Origin: Haliclona indistincta
Lineage: Eukaryota > Porifera > Demospongiae > Haplosclerida > Chalinidae
DNA length: 64,000 nucleotides
Direction of reading: 5' to 3'
Assembly (NCBI GenBank): GCA_964017065.1
Contig: OZ024789.1
Span: 2,600,657-2,664,656 of the forward strand
This document shows positions 10,935 to 22,536 of this stretch, piece after piece; position 1 is the stretch's first letter; each line of letters starts with the position of its first letter. The position numbers were made by a program, and so were the translations under genes. The notes below the pieces were generated by a model. That model worked only from the letters and a program-made list of their open reading frames with translations, had not been told where the DNA came from and searched no databases.

Positions 10935-11179
10935 GATTACTATACAAGAACTAACCTTTTCAAAACAATTATTGAACTTACAACTTTCTTCAGTGACAGA
11001 TCGAGACACGAGACGACGCACCCAAAACCAAATCCAAACTTCGGTGAGGCAAAAGTAGAATCAACAGTCGCAATCTTCTGAAATGGACGGACTCTCACGG
11101 ACAGGTAGAGCAGTAGAAACACAAGAGCGGACAGCAAAAGTGGAAGCCACTCAAAGACAACATGTGCGCGCTCACGTTA

Positions 11180-11364
11180 CATCACGTGCGGATTTTAAAT
11201 GGCGTCATACACATTGCTAGCTACAGCTCGTGATCGTGAAGTCCGCTAGAATAAAACTTTCATTTCGCTAAAAACTAAGTTCAAACGGCACATGCCAGAA
11301 GAATTTCAAGACTATTCGTGGGTGTTTAGCCAAGCACAGTATTCGTGTTAAGGCGCTAGACGAG

Positions 11365-11411
<47 letters not shown>

Positions 11412-11660
11412 AAACGAAGATGACGAAACTCGATTTTCACCGTTTCCAGGTTCGTCACTTTAGTAACAATCTCGAGCGATCTCCTTGCTACTGTAAGATG
11501 GGGCAACGCCAGAGAGCAGATCTAAGTGTCTTTGGACGTATAAAATTCATCACCAGGCGAAATATCAGCGTTTGAACGCTAATACATGTATGTAGCCGCC
11601 ATCTTGTTTTCTTGACCATCCCTACATAGGGAGACACTACCGTGTCTCCCTAATAAGTAC
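11180..11660 (+). repeat. Dispersed repeat family X, copy A
   Basis: The segment contains GCTAAAAACTAAGTTCAAA, then an AAAG microsatellite (about 11369-11411), then GATGACGAAACTCGATTTTC, and ends with a short palindrome around ACACTACCGTGTCTCCC. The same order, inverted, is seen at 62997-63420, and shorter pieces are at 11814-12030 and 18220-18360. No coding content. Confidence 0.8.
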
Positions 11661-11813
11661 CTCAACTCTTTCTCATCATTAATTTTAAGAATTGAACTAA
11701 ACCTAATTAATTTTTCTTTCTTTCTTTATTCCTATTTGGGTGCATGCCTTGTGTTAGCATGTGTATATTGCTATTGTGTGTGTCCGTGCAATTTGCTAAA
11801 TTATTATCAAAAA

Positions 11814-12030
11814 GATGACGAAACTCGATTTTCAGCGTTTCCAGGTTCGTCACTTTAGTAGCAATCTCCTTGCTACTGCAAGATGGAGCAACAACGCCAG
11901 AGAGCAGATTTAAGTGTCTTTGGACGGCTAAATATCAGCGTTTGCAGCACGCTAATACATTGTATGTAGCCGCCATCTTGCTTTTCCGTGCATCCCTCAT
12001 AGGGAGGCACTACCGTGCCTCCCCAATAGT
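11814..12030 (+). repeat. Dispersed repeat family X, copy B (partial)
   Basis: A direct second copy of the 3' half of copy A, beginning GATGACGAAACTCGATTTTC and ending in the palindrome GGGAGGCACTACCGTGCCTC. It stops less than 100 bases before the start codon of the receptor kinase gene, so that gene's 5' flank is made of repeat DNA. Confidence 0.8.
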
Positions 12031-12114
12031 GTACCACGCCTGCAACTATTAACACGAGGATACTATTAACACACGTAGCAGATCTGAGTCTCTAGTACAA
12101 GTATAGCGGCTATT

Positions 12115-15100
12115 ATGCCGTGGAAAGCGCTCAAAGCAGTGCCCCATTCTCGGCTTTGGGCACTGTGCGCTTGGGCAACTGCACTCGTCGTCATCCTGTC
12201 CAGCATGAACGTGCACTGTCAGAGCAGTCCTGCAGGTGACGAACAAGACGTCGACTGTACCACGCTACTCGATGAGTGTACTCGAATCAGCACTAGCTCC
12301 AGAATTTACGACGAGTCGACCGATATAACACAGTGTATTTGCAATACAAACAAGGTAATAATAATTATTTTTAAAATTAACAATAGCTATATAGGCAGTT
12401 CAGTGTCTGCATGGGCAGCTCAGCATTATAGTAGCTTTGTTGTGTCTTCTTGACCAATACCGTGGGTTGGATGGCTTTTCGCTAGTATGCAAACATCATT
12501 GTGGGCGGGCCGATAATGGTACATAATAAAATCTCCCTTATCATACTCCAACAGACAAATTGCACATGTCCTGCTCTTTTCTCACAATTGTTCACTTCCG
12601 GCGACACAGCAGCCACTGATCGTCAATTTGTCTACCAATTTTACCCCACATTGTCTGGTGAAGTGATAATCCGATCCACGTCAGTACAAGAGAACATCAC
12701 CTCCGAAAATATAGTAAGAGTGAAAAAGTTGCAACATGTATGATCATTATTATTCTATTATAGTTGGACAACAACAACGGTTCAACATTGTTAGCACTGC
12801 AATTAGATTCTTGCTCAAAGATTACAGTATTGTTGGAACAACAATCTTCTCTTATAAGCAATGCTACCATTTGTATTGGAGCAGGTTTGTGTGCATACCT
12901 CTGTGTACTGCTATACCTTACATTCTAATGAATCAGGTTTTGCTGGTCCACCTACCAACATACATACAACATTCATTGCAGACTGTGAGGCGTCAGACCA
13001 GGATGCAGCCAACATTACTATCACATGGCAGAGACCAGACAGTGAGTGCAAGCTGGTGAAACTTAGCAACGCAACAACCATCATTCTCAATGCTAGATTT
13101 TGATCAGCTGGAAAGCTATAGGCTAGAAGCACTACCAGAAGTAAACTCAGGATGCACATCAGGAATAAGCATTATCATTGATAATATCAGCTCGGTAGGT
13201 CTGGCACAGCATAAAGTGCATATCATGCATGTGCATAGCAGCATCAGTGAAGGCTATAATATACGTCTGTTTCAGTGCAAGCAAGGGCTAATAAACTGAT
13301 GTTATGTTTGTCTGGTTCTCCATAGAGTACAACAGAGTACACTATGAGTATCAAAAACAGTGATCCTTATCCTCGACTGCGTTGTGATTACAACATTATG
13401 GTAAACAGTACCAAAATAATAATTATTACATGATGCATGATTTCTCAGGTGATTTCAAATTCATTACAAGATGGGTTTACTAGTTCATCGATGGTCCACA
13501 GAATGAATACAAGACCTTATATTGAAGAATCATGCAGTGGTATATTCGACTATTCTATGGCTACATATAATTACACTGTCATGTGGTCACTGCTACCAAA
13601 CGATTGCCCAAACAGATTCATTGTTCCATTATACTCTGTCACACTTGAACACGACAGCGGGTTTGGAGAGCTTGACTTACAATCAACCATAGTGAGTTTA
13701 ATACATTAAGTTGATTGGATGCTATATAGTATGATACTCCCTGAACAGGTCCATCCACCTTCAGACTTTGCTTATACAGTATCAGGGATAGTTCCACTAG
13801 GTGATGAAGATTATCAATTTCTAGTGAGTTGATTCAGACTGACATCAAAATTGAGTTCATTCACTTGAGTTTTGATCACAGATTATTCCGTCAAATTTTT
13901 CAACTACCCCACGGACATGTAATGTGAAAGCTCGTCCATTTCCTCCTTCTCCTCTCACTAACGTCACTGCAAAATGGCTTCCATTGCCTGATGTGGATGG
14001 ATACATACTCTCAGTTCACTGGGACAGCCCAGAGCAGCCAGTCGGTGTACTCAAAGAGTATGATTTGTGGATTGGACGGCAATCTCTATCACCAAATGCG
14101 AATCCTCAAGTAGAAGCAGGTCTCAGTGTTACGCAAGTACCTCAAATACCGGTGATTCAATTACCTAGTACCATTCTACCAGTGCTTGATCTCTCATGTC
14201 TAGGCACAGGATCAGGCGTACAATGACTCGGGCACAATATACAACCGACTGTTTGGTGTTGAAGTATTACACATACAAGTTAGAAAGATTAAGCAGGAAG
14301 TGATTAACTGCATGTATACATGTATGTGTTGTGATGAGAGCCACAAATGAAATATGTGAGCTCACTACTCCACCTTGTTTCAGTGACTGGAGTGAGGCAG
14401 TGATTCTACCAGTGCCTATGCCTCCTCAACCAACAACACTGTTTCCTACACACGATATAACAACATCTGTGACTACACCATCACCAATGACAAGCTGTAA
14501 GAGACACAGCAATGCCTTTATACCCCCCTTTATCTCTTGATATGACTATCCTTTTGAATAGTTCCATCACAGGGATACAGCCTGCCTTCCTTTGTGTATG
14601 GATTCATAGTTGCCTGCGTGGTAGTGCTATTCATTATAGGATTCCTATGTTCTGTTATGGTGATATTGTGCCGTAGTTATCGCAGAAAAAATCGGTATCT
14701 TGCTAGCTTCAAAGTGAGCCTAATGCATTACCAGACACTAATAGCGATTGACACCTTCTAAACAATACAGGACGCCAATGACAACCCAATGTACACAAGA
14801 AGAGAAACGGATAAACTAAATTTGCCATTGTTTGATGGTCCAGTATTCGATGACTGGGAGATACCAGCTTGTGATGTCATCATTAATGATCAAGTAGGTG
14901 AAGGATGTTTTGGAGAAGTCTACAAAGGAATGATCAAGGGCACCATCAATAATTCAAAAGTGCCTGCTTCACTAAAGAATATAATCTGTCCAACTGTTGC
15001 AATCAAGATACTGAAACGTAAGAGATACACCTGTCTATATCAATGTTTCATTCTTATCGTTCAGCTACAGCTAGTGGTTTAGAGAGAAATGATTTTCTCC

Positions 15101-17555
15101 GAGAAATTGAAACTTTAAAGACTGTCTCAGAGGGGAACAATCCTCATGTTGTGAATCTCATGGGCTGTGTCACAATACAGGAGCCACTTTGTCTAATCAC
15201 TGAGTTTGTCAAGCACGGCAACTTGCTCGGCTACTTGCGCAACATCAGGGGTTTGGTGAGTAGGTAGCGTTTGGGTGTTCTGTTGCAAAAATATTTTATT
15301 AGAGAATAGACGAGAACCAAGAATAAGAAAGTATAAGAGAACATGCTTCTCAATGCTTCTAACTCTTAACCACCAGTGGGTACACGCAGTTAGCACCTAG
15401 AATACTACTAACCACTAAACCTGAACTAGGGTGTAACTATTCACTGGACTGGACTACTGGACTCATGAATAATGTAATTTTAAAACATAACTAAGCATTC
15501 TAGAATAGTAATGAGGAAAGAATGGCTCTGTGCTGATATCAAGGAGGTTGATAACTAAAATATAGAAGTTAAGATGGCTGTTTGTTTACTGTTTGCTGAT
15601 AGAAACTCACTATACTATTACCAAAATCCATAACTATAGTACATGTAGCCGGTAGTTAGGAGCATCGGGAACAATAATCCTTAAGTATGACTGCTAAGAC
15701 ATAAAAGGTTATCTCATTCCCTGCCAAATTTTCGCAACGCAGAAACGCAATGGAACGATTTTCGCAGTTTTGTTCCGTTGCATTTCCGCGTTGTGAAAAT
15801 TTGGCAGGGAACAAGGCTAGCGATGAACTAGCTAATACGAACCTCTGAAATACGGACTATATAATGGACTCTATAGTGCTGCGCAGGAATACGACGTGTT
15901 TATGTGCATTTTCACCAGACCTTGAAGTGCTGACCATGACACCTATAGTAACAATAACCATAACACCTTTTATGGATGTCCAGATTTGCGAGGCTCCACT
16001 GTATTGTCGCCGTTGGCAGTTAATACCAGTGGAACAACATTTATAATTAAGGAATCATTCCCAGGGACTTGTTTATCGGCAAAAGCTAAGTATTTATAAA
16101 CTGGCATTTAGCTACGTATTCCATACACCTCCTTGATGTCAACACAGTGCTATTCTGTCCTAATTTTTATTCTAGAAGGCATAATACATGTGTATTATGT
16201 TTAAAACTTACATTATTCAGTCCAGTCCTGTAGTCCAGTCCAGTAGTAGTCCAGTCTAGTGAATATTTACACCCTTTGTGATCATCCTAAATTGTACAAT
16301 GATTAACCCTTTAGGTGTATGAACAACTAACGGAACAGGCATACCAATATCAACAGGTAGACAAGTGTTCTCTAGTATGAACAGCTAGTGATACTTCTCT
16401 GCATGCAGGTTCCTCTAATGAATGAAGCATCAGTAGGCGAATACAAGGACATCAAGCAACTCAGTGTACATCCTAGTAGTGACAATCCATATGCAGAGCT
16501 AGGCAAGATAGACTGTGTAAATCTCCTCTCATTTGCTTATCAAATTGCCTCTGGAATGGTGAATCTATTAAAGTTACCATGCAGTCATACAGTATATTGT
16601 TCTTGCTGCAGGAATATCTCTCAAGTCTGGGAATTATTCATTGTGATCTTGCTTGTCGTAATATTCTTGTTGGAGAAGGAAAATCCCTGAAAATATCCGA
16701 CTTTGGTATATCTCGACTTCTCACGGCAAATGATGTTTATGTTAAGAGCAGTAGAGGACATCAGCCATGGAAATGGATGGCAATTGAGTCTATCACTAAA
16801 AGGGAGTTCACCTCAGCCTCAGATGTGTGGGCATATGGTGTTGTGCTGTGGGAGATAGCTACATTAGGTGAGGGCAGTACGTACAGCAGTTTAATTACTC
16901 CTTGCTATAGCCGCAAAAGCATAAAGCGTGATCCGCGCCTTATTTGAAAGGTTTATTTCATTGCGTGATTCAGGTTGAACACGGTTTACACTCTATGGTT
17001 GACTCTTAATTTTAGGTTACAGGAAGTAGTGAAACCGCTGTATTCAGTAGAAAAATTGTCAACGACACTAATTATTCATTCAAAACAGGTGGATTCCCCT
17101 ATCCAACAGTATCAAACCGTGATTTGTTGAACCACCTCAGGAATGGATTCAGACTGGAAAAAACAGAAAACTGTTCTTCTGAAGTGTGAGTGGTATTATA
17201 TAACGCCTACTTGGTTCATGCTCTGCATAGTATTGGTACTGTCATGTAGCTTAAATGATGTGACACAGCACAAGCCGCGCCCCTGAAGTGCATGTCTTAT
17301 ATTAATATGAGCCATCACACTCACAGGTATGATATCATGACACTATGCTGGAGAGAGGCACCAAAGGAGCGACCTTCCTTCTCAATCTTACGAGCCAAAT
17401 TTGACTCTCTCATCTCTTCTCAGCCAAACTTCTTGCCCTACATTGATCTTGAGATTGATGCTGCCAAACCATACTACCTCAATATTCCAACTAATGGAGA
17501 CAGTTCCAGCTGCTCAGAAATGAACGGAAGAGGGAAGATGGAGATAACTTCCTAA
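12115..17555 (+). CDS. Receptor tyrosine kinase with fibronectin-type ectodomain
   Basis: Exons read from splice sites: 12115-12354, 12555-12713, 12764-12884, 12937-about 13194, 13326-13400, 13449-13691, 13749-13823, 13882-14136, about 14204-14278, about 14342-14496, 14562-14713, 14771-15017, 15065-15255, 16315-16356, 16409-16558, 16612-16867, 17089-17185 and 17327-17555. The product has a signal peptide (hydrophobic run near residues 15-35), a Cys-rich, glycosylation-rich ectodomain with an FN3 module ending WSEAVILPVP, and one membrane helix (exon 14562). The kinase domain has GEGCFGEVYKG, VAIKILK, a REIE helix C, HCDLACRN and DFG, and an activation loop before WMAIESI. The catalytic loop is HCD rather than HRD. 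Exon phases agree from the transmembrane exon onwards; the fourth exon has an unresolved frame change near 13090, and the boundaries at 14136-14342 are approximate. A poly(A) signal lies at 17670-17675. Confidence 0.88.
15429..16274. mobile_element. Inverted-repeat element in kinase intron
   Basis: Both ends carry an imperfect inverted repeat: GGGTGTAACTATTCACTGG at 15429 and its complement, AGTGAATATTTACACCC, ending at 16274. They are followed inward by complementary runs of TCCAGTCCAGT/ACTGGACT. It explains most of the one long intron of the kinase gene (15256-16314). No ORF and no convincing target-site duplication. Confidence 0.7.
15717..15811. mobile_element. 95-base palindrome nested in the intron element
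   Basis: The left half starts TTCCCTGCCAAATTTTCGCA and the right half is its near-complete complement, ending TTTGGCAGGGAA. The arms are about 40 bases with a very small loop, as in a miniature foldback element inserted into the larger one. Confidence 0.75.
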
Positions 17556-17715
17556 AATCATGCTCACGGCATTCCCAAACAAGAAAATGTTGAAAACCCA
17601 ACTAGAACAGTAAGCAACAGCCACTTCATCTGCTCCATGGAACAGCCATCCTCTTTGACTGACCATTTTAATAAATTATTTTGATATATTTTTAAGACGA
17701 GCTCAAGTACAACAA

Positions 17716-18065
17716 GAAAATAAAAAAGATTTCTAACGAAATCAAACGGACGCAGAAATCTGCTACCGGTCCACAATGTAAACTAAAAAGGACCAGTAGC
17801 AGTAGCATGGAATGGTAACGTGGTTGACTCAGTGCTACCAGACCATAGATCCCTACATCAGTGGCTGTACATAAGATTTTGATTATACAATATTTTGACA
17901 CAAGCTACAGTCAGCCACAACAGCCACTCAGCATAGGGATCTATGGTTTGGCAGCACTGAGTCAATTGTGTTACCATTCCATGCTAGTTCCTTGTAGGTT
18001 TACATGTGGACCAGTAGCAGATTTCTGCATCCCTACATCCTTTTGAGAACTCTTTTTTTATTTTC
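17716..18065. mobile_element. Palindromic MITE, copy 2
   Basis: The left arm at about 17716-17870 and right arm at about 17921-18065 are imperfect reverse complements and match copy 1 at 2349-2829. Outside the right arm the homology with copy 3 continues (TTTGTTTCCACCATT at about 18147) and then into family X sequence (18220-18360), so the MITE is often found next to that repeat. Confidence 0.8.
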
Positions 18066-18219
18066 TTGTTTGTGTCCTTTGTTCTTTTTCAGTGAGTTTC
18101 AAATTTTTGGTGCAGTTCGAATTCGGAAAGATCACGTATCTCTTTGTTTCCACCATTAGTAGGTTTGCTGTTGTTGATAATTGCTTTTTTACTTGTAGCT
18201 CATGTTATCTGAAAAAATA

Positions 18220-18360
18220 TGGCGTCGAACACTACTGTTCGTGATTGTAAATTCGTCAAATTTATTGATCGTCCTTTCGCTAAAAACTAAGTTCAAAAGG
18301 CACCTGCCAGGAGAATTTCATGACTTTTTGTGAGTGTTTTGGTCTCGGCACTGCTACAAC
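18220..18360 (+). repeat. Dispersed repeat family X, partial copy
   Basis: Contains CGCTAAAAACTAAGTTCAAA and the following GAATTTCATGACTTTTTGTG, matching 11270-11330 and the inverted copy at 63290-63370. It is joined to the palindromic MITE, as at the right edge of the window. From here to about 18960 the DNA is AT-rich and I see nothing else. Confidence 0.65.
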
Positions 18361-18966
18361 CCTCTCTCACCAGCTGCTGCCTTCAGTATCAGAAAAAAAT
18401 CGTGGGATATTTATTACACGTAGTGTTTTGCAAGTAATGAACAGGCTTTTGCAATTTAACTATTGTGAAAAATAAATTTTTCTATTAAAAACTTTTGTAG
18501 AAAAGCAACAAGCAGTCTTTTTAAGTTGTAAGAATAATTCTAATGAAACAATACTCGATTATTCAATTGACTTTGTGTTGTTTATTATCTAGGTTAGCTA
18601 GTTAAAGCATGTCGTCAAAAAATTCAGACTACATATGTCCATAATCATGATACAATTACAGAAGTGCTTTAGCAATTTATTTTTTCTAATTGAGTTCATA
18701 GGGCTTTGCATTGCAACAATTAAAACACCACAAAACCCTGTAAAACAACTATGGCATCATTGGTCTATAGTCAACTGGCTTCAACAATAAAGGTTACTTT
18801 ACATAGAATCTGACTTCTATCATCGATTCAATTACACAATGTATGTCAGCTAGTTGGCTTGTGTGGTGAAAGCAATTCCGATTAAACATTGTTCACATAA
18901 TATTGAATAATTGAAATTCTTGACATCACCATACCTGTAGATTCAACAAGCAGCTATGTATCTTAA

Positions 18967-19050
18967 GTCATCAAACAGCTAGCCCAGGTCATCAAATAGC
19001 TAGCCCAAGTCATCAAACAGCTAGCCCAAGTCATCAAACAGTCATCTAAC
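18967..19050. repeat. 21-base tandem repeat, four copies
   Basis: Unit GTCATCAAACAGCTAGCCCA plus one base, repeated about four times, the last copy degenerate. Non-coding. Confidence 0.85.
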
Positions 19051-19414
19051 AACTAGCACAAGTCTTCTCAATGTGTTGATTGGTGTCCAAGTAGTATGCT
19101 TTTATGCCCATTTTTTTCTAATAAAGCTTGCAAGCTAACCTTCCCATTTGTGTCCCAACATGAAATTTGGTATAGAAATAGCTAATAGACTACGATTAAA
19201 TCGCATCAATTTAAAATGAAAATTGAAGAAGCGTATTTAAAAAAAATCAAAGATCAAAGTTTGTGGGCGTGGCTAAATAGTTACGAAATGCGATGCACTA
19301 TGTGCTGCACGTCATATGAAAGAGCATTTATTCAGCTTCAGTTTGATGTCTTTAGTTAGAATTGCTGATAGGACAAAAAAAGACGAAGTTATAAATAGTT
19401 AAACAGCAAGTAGT

Positions 19415-19710
19415 ACGTAGGAAATATCGTCGAAAATGCAACCAGGAGTTTAAAAGAAACCATACAAGGTATCAAGCTGAAACTTGTTATGGAATCATAT
19501 GACCATGAGAGGTTCAACAATACCAAGTTTCTTGAAAATCCCAGAGGGTCATGCCAAAAAGTTGTTGAAATGATATGGAATGACCCACACGTGTGTGGGC
19601 ATGTCATGTGCATATTTCCTGTCAAGTAATATATGGACCAGGGATCGAGTGAAAGAAGTGTATCCCTTATGAGGTCGCTGCAAGTGGTGGGATTCCATTA
19701 TGAGGTATAG
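19415..19710 (+). pseudogene. Possible degenerate ORF, weakly antizyme-like
   Basis: One plus-strand frame is open from 19415 to a TAA at 19627-19629 and stays open again to 19710. The two parts include HVMCIFPVK and, after the stop, SVSLMRSLQVVGF. This order loosely recalls the C-terminal core of ornithine decarboxylase antizyme (a V-CL stretch with Lys, then LLR-F-F-GF). The resemblance is from memory, short, and could be chance; the in-frame stop and missing start point to a relic if it is real. Confidence 0.2.
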
Positions 19711-19782
19711 AGACGCAACCTGAATGGTCAACATCACTTAGCTGTGGTCTCAACTAATGTAAACTATACCATATTTGACTAT

Positions 19783-19890
19783 GATTGCATGCATGCAATC
19801 TTAAAATTAACTGATAATTATTATCAGTTAAGAGTATCAGCTGTCTACTGATAACTGATAAATAATCAGCAGACAGCTGATAATTATTAT
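19783..19890. repeat. Cluster of perfect hairpins
   Basis: Three inverted repeats lie side by side: GATTGCATGCATGCAATC at 19783-19800, AACTGATAATTATTATCAGT and one further base at 19809-19829, and CAGCTGTCTACTGAT near 19838 paired with ATCAGCAGACAGCTG at 19865-19879. They lie just 5' of the RING relic and TRIM gene 2. Confidence 0.7.
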
Positions 19891-19925
19891 TTGCCTTTTT
19901 TGGCATGGTTTGCGACTATACATAC

Positions 19926-19985
19926 TTGTCGGCAAGCTAGAAGCCCAGGTCACATTTCCTGTGTGTTTGGATCGCTATTTTGATA
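19926..19985 (+). pseudogene. RING-domain fragment of a TRIM-NHL gene
   Basis: About 60 bases align with the RING start of the gene at 20037 (the shared pattern is AAGCTAGA-GC-CAG-TCACAT-TCC-GTGTGT-TGGATCGCTAT). The translation reads VTFPVCLDRYFD, so the first zinc-ligand Cys of the RING is changed to Phe. Homology then stops. It is a decayed partial duplicate placed about 50 bases upstream of the intact RING gene. Confidence 0.75.
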
Positions 19986-20015
19986 AATCTCTGCTAGAGA
20001 GCCTGGGGACGAGGC

Positions 20016-20022
20016 TATAAAT
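20016..20022 (+). promoter_or_regulatory. TATA-like motif before TRIM-NHL gene 2
   Basis: TATAAAT lies 14 bases before the ATG at 20037. A similar TATAAAC is at 23598-23604, 8 bases before the ATG of TRIM gene 3. If these are true TATA boxes the listed ATGs would be too close, so transcription may start elsewhere. Confidence 0.25.
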
Positions 20023-20036
20023 TACACACTTTTACA

Positions 20037-22064
20037 ATGGCTACAGCTAATGCAATCTCCTCTGCTACTTCTCTCAACAAAGAAGCTGTTGTCAGCAAGC
20101 TAGATGCTCAGCTCACATGTCCGGTGTGTCTGGATCGTTATGTTGATCCTCGTGTCCTAACCTGCCATCACAGCTTCTGTAAGAACTGCATTGACTCCAT
20201 TCCACAAGAAAGAGAGCAAGGAAGGCTTGTGGTAAAGTGCCCCTGCTGTCGTGAGTCTACTCAGCTGAGTGAGAAAGGAGCATCTGCTGTACCTGTTGCC
20301 TTCCACATCATCAACTTGCTGGAAATTGATGAGATGCTGAAGAAGACTCCTGCAGTAAGTAATCCACACCTTAATACTACTGACAAAGTGTATAGGTGCC
20401 CTATGCACAATCGATCGCTTGAATTTTACTGTGAAACTTGTGATGATTTTATCTGCTTCAAATGTGGCACAGAATCTCACCAGCAATGTCAGTACGATGA
20501 ATTTGCTAAGCATAAGAAGGAGATAAAATCATGTCTTGGACCATTGAGAAAGCGAATACAAGAGGTTACTGACAAGTTAGCTCTTTTTGATGTGACAGAG
20601 AAAAATATCAAAGATCAGAACGAAACTGTGAAGGAAGATATCGTTCAAACGATACAAGAGATAGCAAATAATCTTCAAAGGTCGAAAGAATTTCTTCTTG
20701 AGCAAGCTGATAGAGCTACTCGCCAAAAACTGCAACTTAATTCACTAGAACGTGAAAAAGCTGATATGTTTTTGACTGAGCTAAAGAGATGCAAGGAGTT
20801 TGTCGAGGAAGAACTAAATTTACGATCTCAATATCAGATCCAAGCAGCCAAAAAGAGCCTAGTCAAGCATATCTGGGAAACTTACTCAAAGGTAAAAATG
20901 AGCAAATTTGAGCCTAGTGGGAAGGCAGACACTAGCTTCATGGTCGATCGCACAGCCTATGCCTTTCCTATCGGTAGTGTTGTAAGCTCACTAAATTGTC
21001 AGATAGTTTGTGACTTGGCTTCAGTTAGTGTTCCATCGCAAGTATTTGCTGGATCTGGATAAATGACATGTGTTCCTATTTTGATGCCAATCTCAGTGTC
21101 ACCTGAGCAAGTAACTACAAATTTTTCTCTTCAAGAGAATATCTTCCATTCACCTGTGATTCAGGTCGATGAAGGATATTTAGTGATTTGCCTGCAACCC
21201 AGAGCCACTGGTCTGCACGAATTGAGTGTGAGCATGAATGGAATTCCTTTAAAGAGTAGCCCGTTTTTGATACCTGTTCTACCATCTGCTGAGATGAGAG
21301 AACAAGGATTAGACGTGATGGCAAGTGGTCTGAAATGCCCCTACAACTCCGCGGTGACAGAAGATGGTCAATACATTATGGTCGTAGAGATGGAAGGCAG
21401 CCGAGTTACTATTCTCAATACAGCCGGGCAAGTGGTGCGACGAATTGGAAAGCATGGACAAGGTCCTGGAAAGTTTATAAATCCTCATTCTGTAGCTGTC
21501 TCTTCTAGTAATCACATCTTTGTGGCTGACCTCAACTCCATTCAGAAATTTTCATTCTCTGGATCGCATGTAGCAGCATTTCCTTTAAGCGTTCGAGGAC
21601 TTGCTTTTCATCCAAGTGGACATTTGTTAACAATAGCAAAGAACTACAGAATTGAAGTGTTCAATCTTGACCTTAGCCACTCACACACTCTCTGTGAATC
21701 AAGGCAGTTTGTCGATGCTTGTGACCTTGCAGTGGACACCAAAGAGATGGTGTATTTGCTGACCATTAAGCATGGGATACACAAATTCTCATCTGATTTA
21801 AAGCATCACGTCTCTAGTATCGAAGTCGATAACCAATTTAATTCCTGTCTAATGGGTATCTGTGTTGACAATTCTGACAATATCTATGTTACTGATGTGA
21901 GTGGCATTGATAAACCAATAATCATGCTCACTGCAGACGGTGATGAATGTGAAGCAAAGTTTGGCAATCAAGGACGTAAAGTTCATGGAATATCTGTTAA
22001 CAAGAGTGGAGACTTGTTTGTGTGTTGCTTCAATTCAGGAGAACTAGTGGTTTATAGAGCTTAA
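20037..22064 (+). pseudogene. TRIM-NHL gene 2, one in-frame stop (TAA at 21060)
   Basis: A single exon of 675 codons, open except for one TAA at 21060-21062. Domains: RING with Cys28, Cys31, Cys43, His45, Cys48, Cys51, Cys68 and Cys71; B-box about 121-153 (CPMH to CGTESH); coiled coil about 160-260; a filamin-type domain about 320-415; then NHL propeller repeats to the end. The stop falls at the start of the filamin domain, where both paralogues have CAA (Gln), so it is one C-to-T change. The rest is free of lesions. A truncated RING-B-box-coiled-coil protein could still be made. Poly(A) signal at 22187-22192. I cannot tell a real nonsense allele from a base error. Confidence 0.85.
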
Positions 22065-22069
22065 ACAAA

Positions 22070-22536
22070 CTTTTTATAGTAATTATGTAGTAAAGATTGT
22101 GTGGTTATCACATTAAAATATGTAAACAATTATGAAAGATGTAGTTGTGTATTATAGTGATTGTACATGTATGTACATTCTTCCAAAATAAAATGGATTT
22201 ACTGTAAAGTGAAGCCAGTCTGATCTGCCTTGTAGACACTCATAATGGACACTAGCTCAGTGTGTGCTGTATGTCAGCAAAATAATTATAGTTGTTTGTT
22301 TTTGTTATAAGTAAGCAATAGTGTGACATCTGCATTAATATTAATATTATCATTCCACACTAACTTTCATGCATACCACAACAATTAATCTAATTTTGAC
22401 CTTTTGAATACTCTTCTTAATGGAACCACTCTAACCCAAACACCCGCGGGGACCCACAAATAGTTTCTTGAGAGGTGACGGCCTGATCAGATGCTGCATG
22501 TGTCCACATTACAATACAGTACTGATAAGACTAATT
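22070..22536. other. 3' flank of TRIM gene 2, no gene seen
   Basis: AT-rich DNA containing the poly(A) signal at 22187-22192; no ORF or repeat recognised before the inverted-terminal element at 22537. Confidence 0.5.

Noticed and set aside
12861..13159. Alternative frames on both strands over RTK exon 4
   Set aside because: They are shadows; the plus-strand kinase ectodomain frame with splice sites explains the region.
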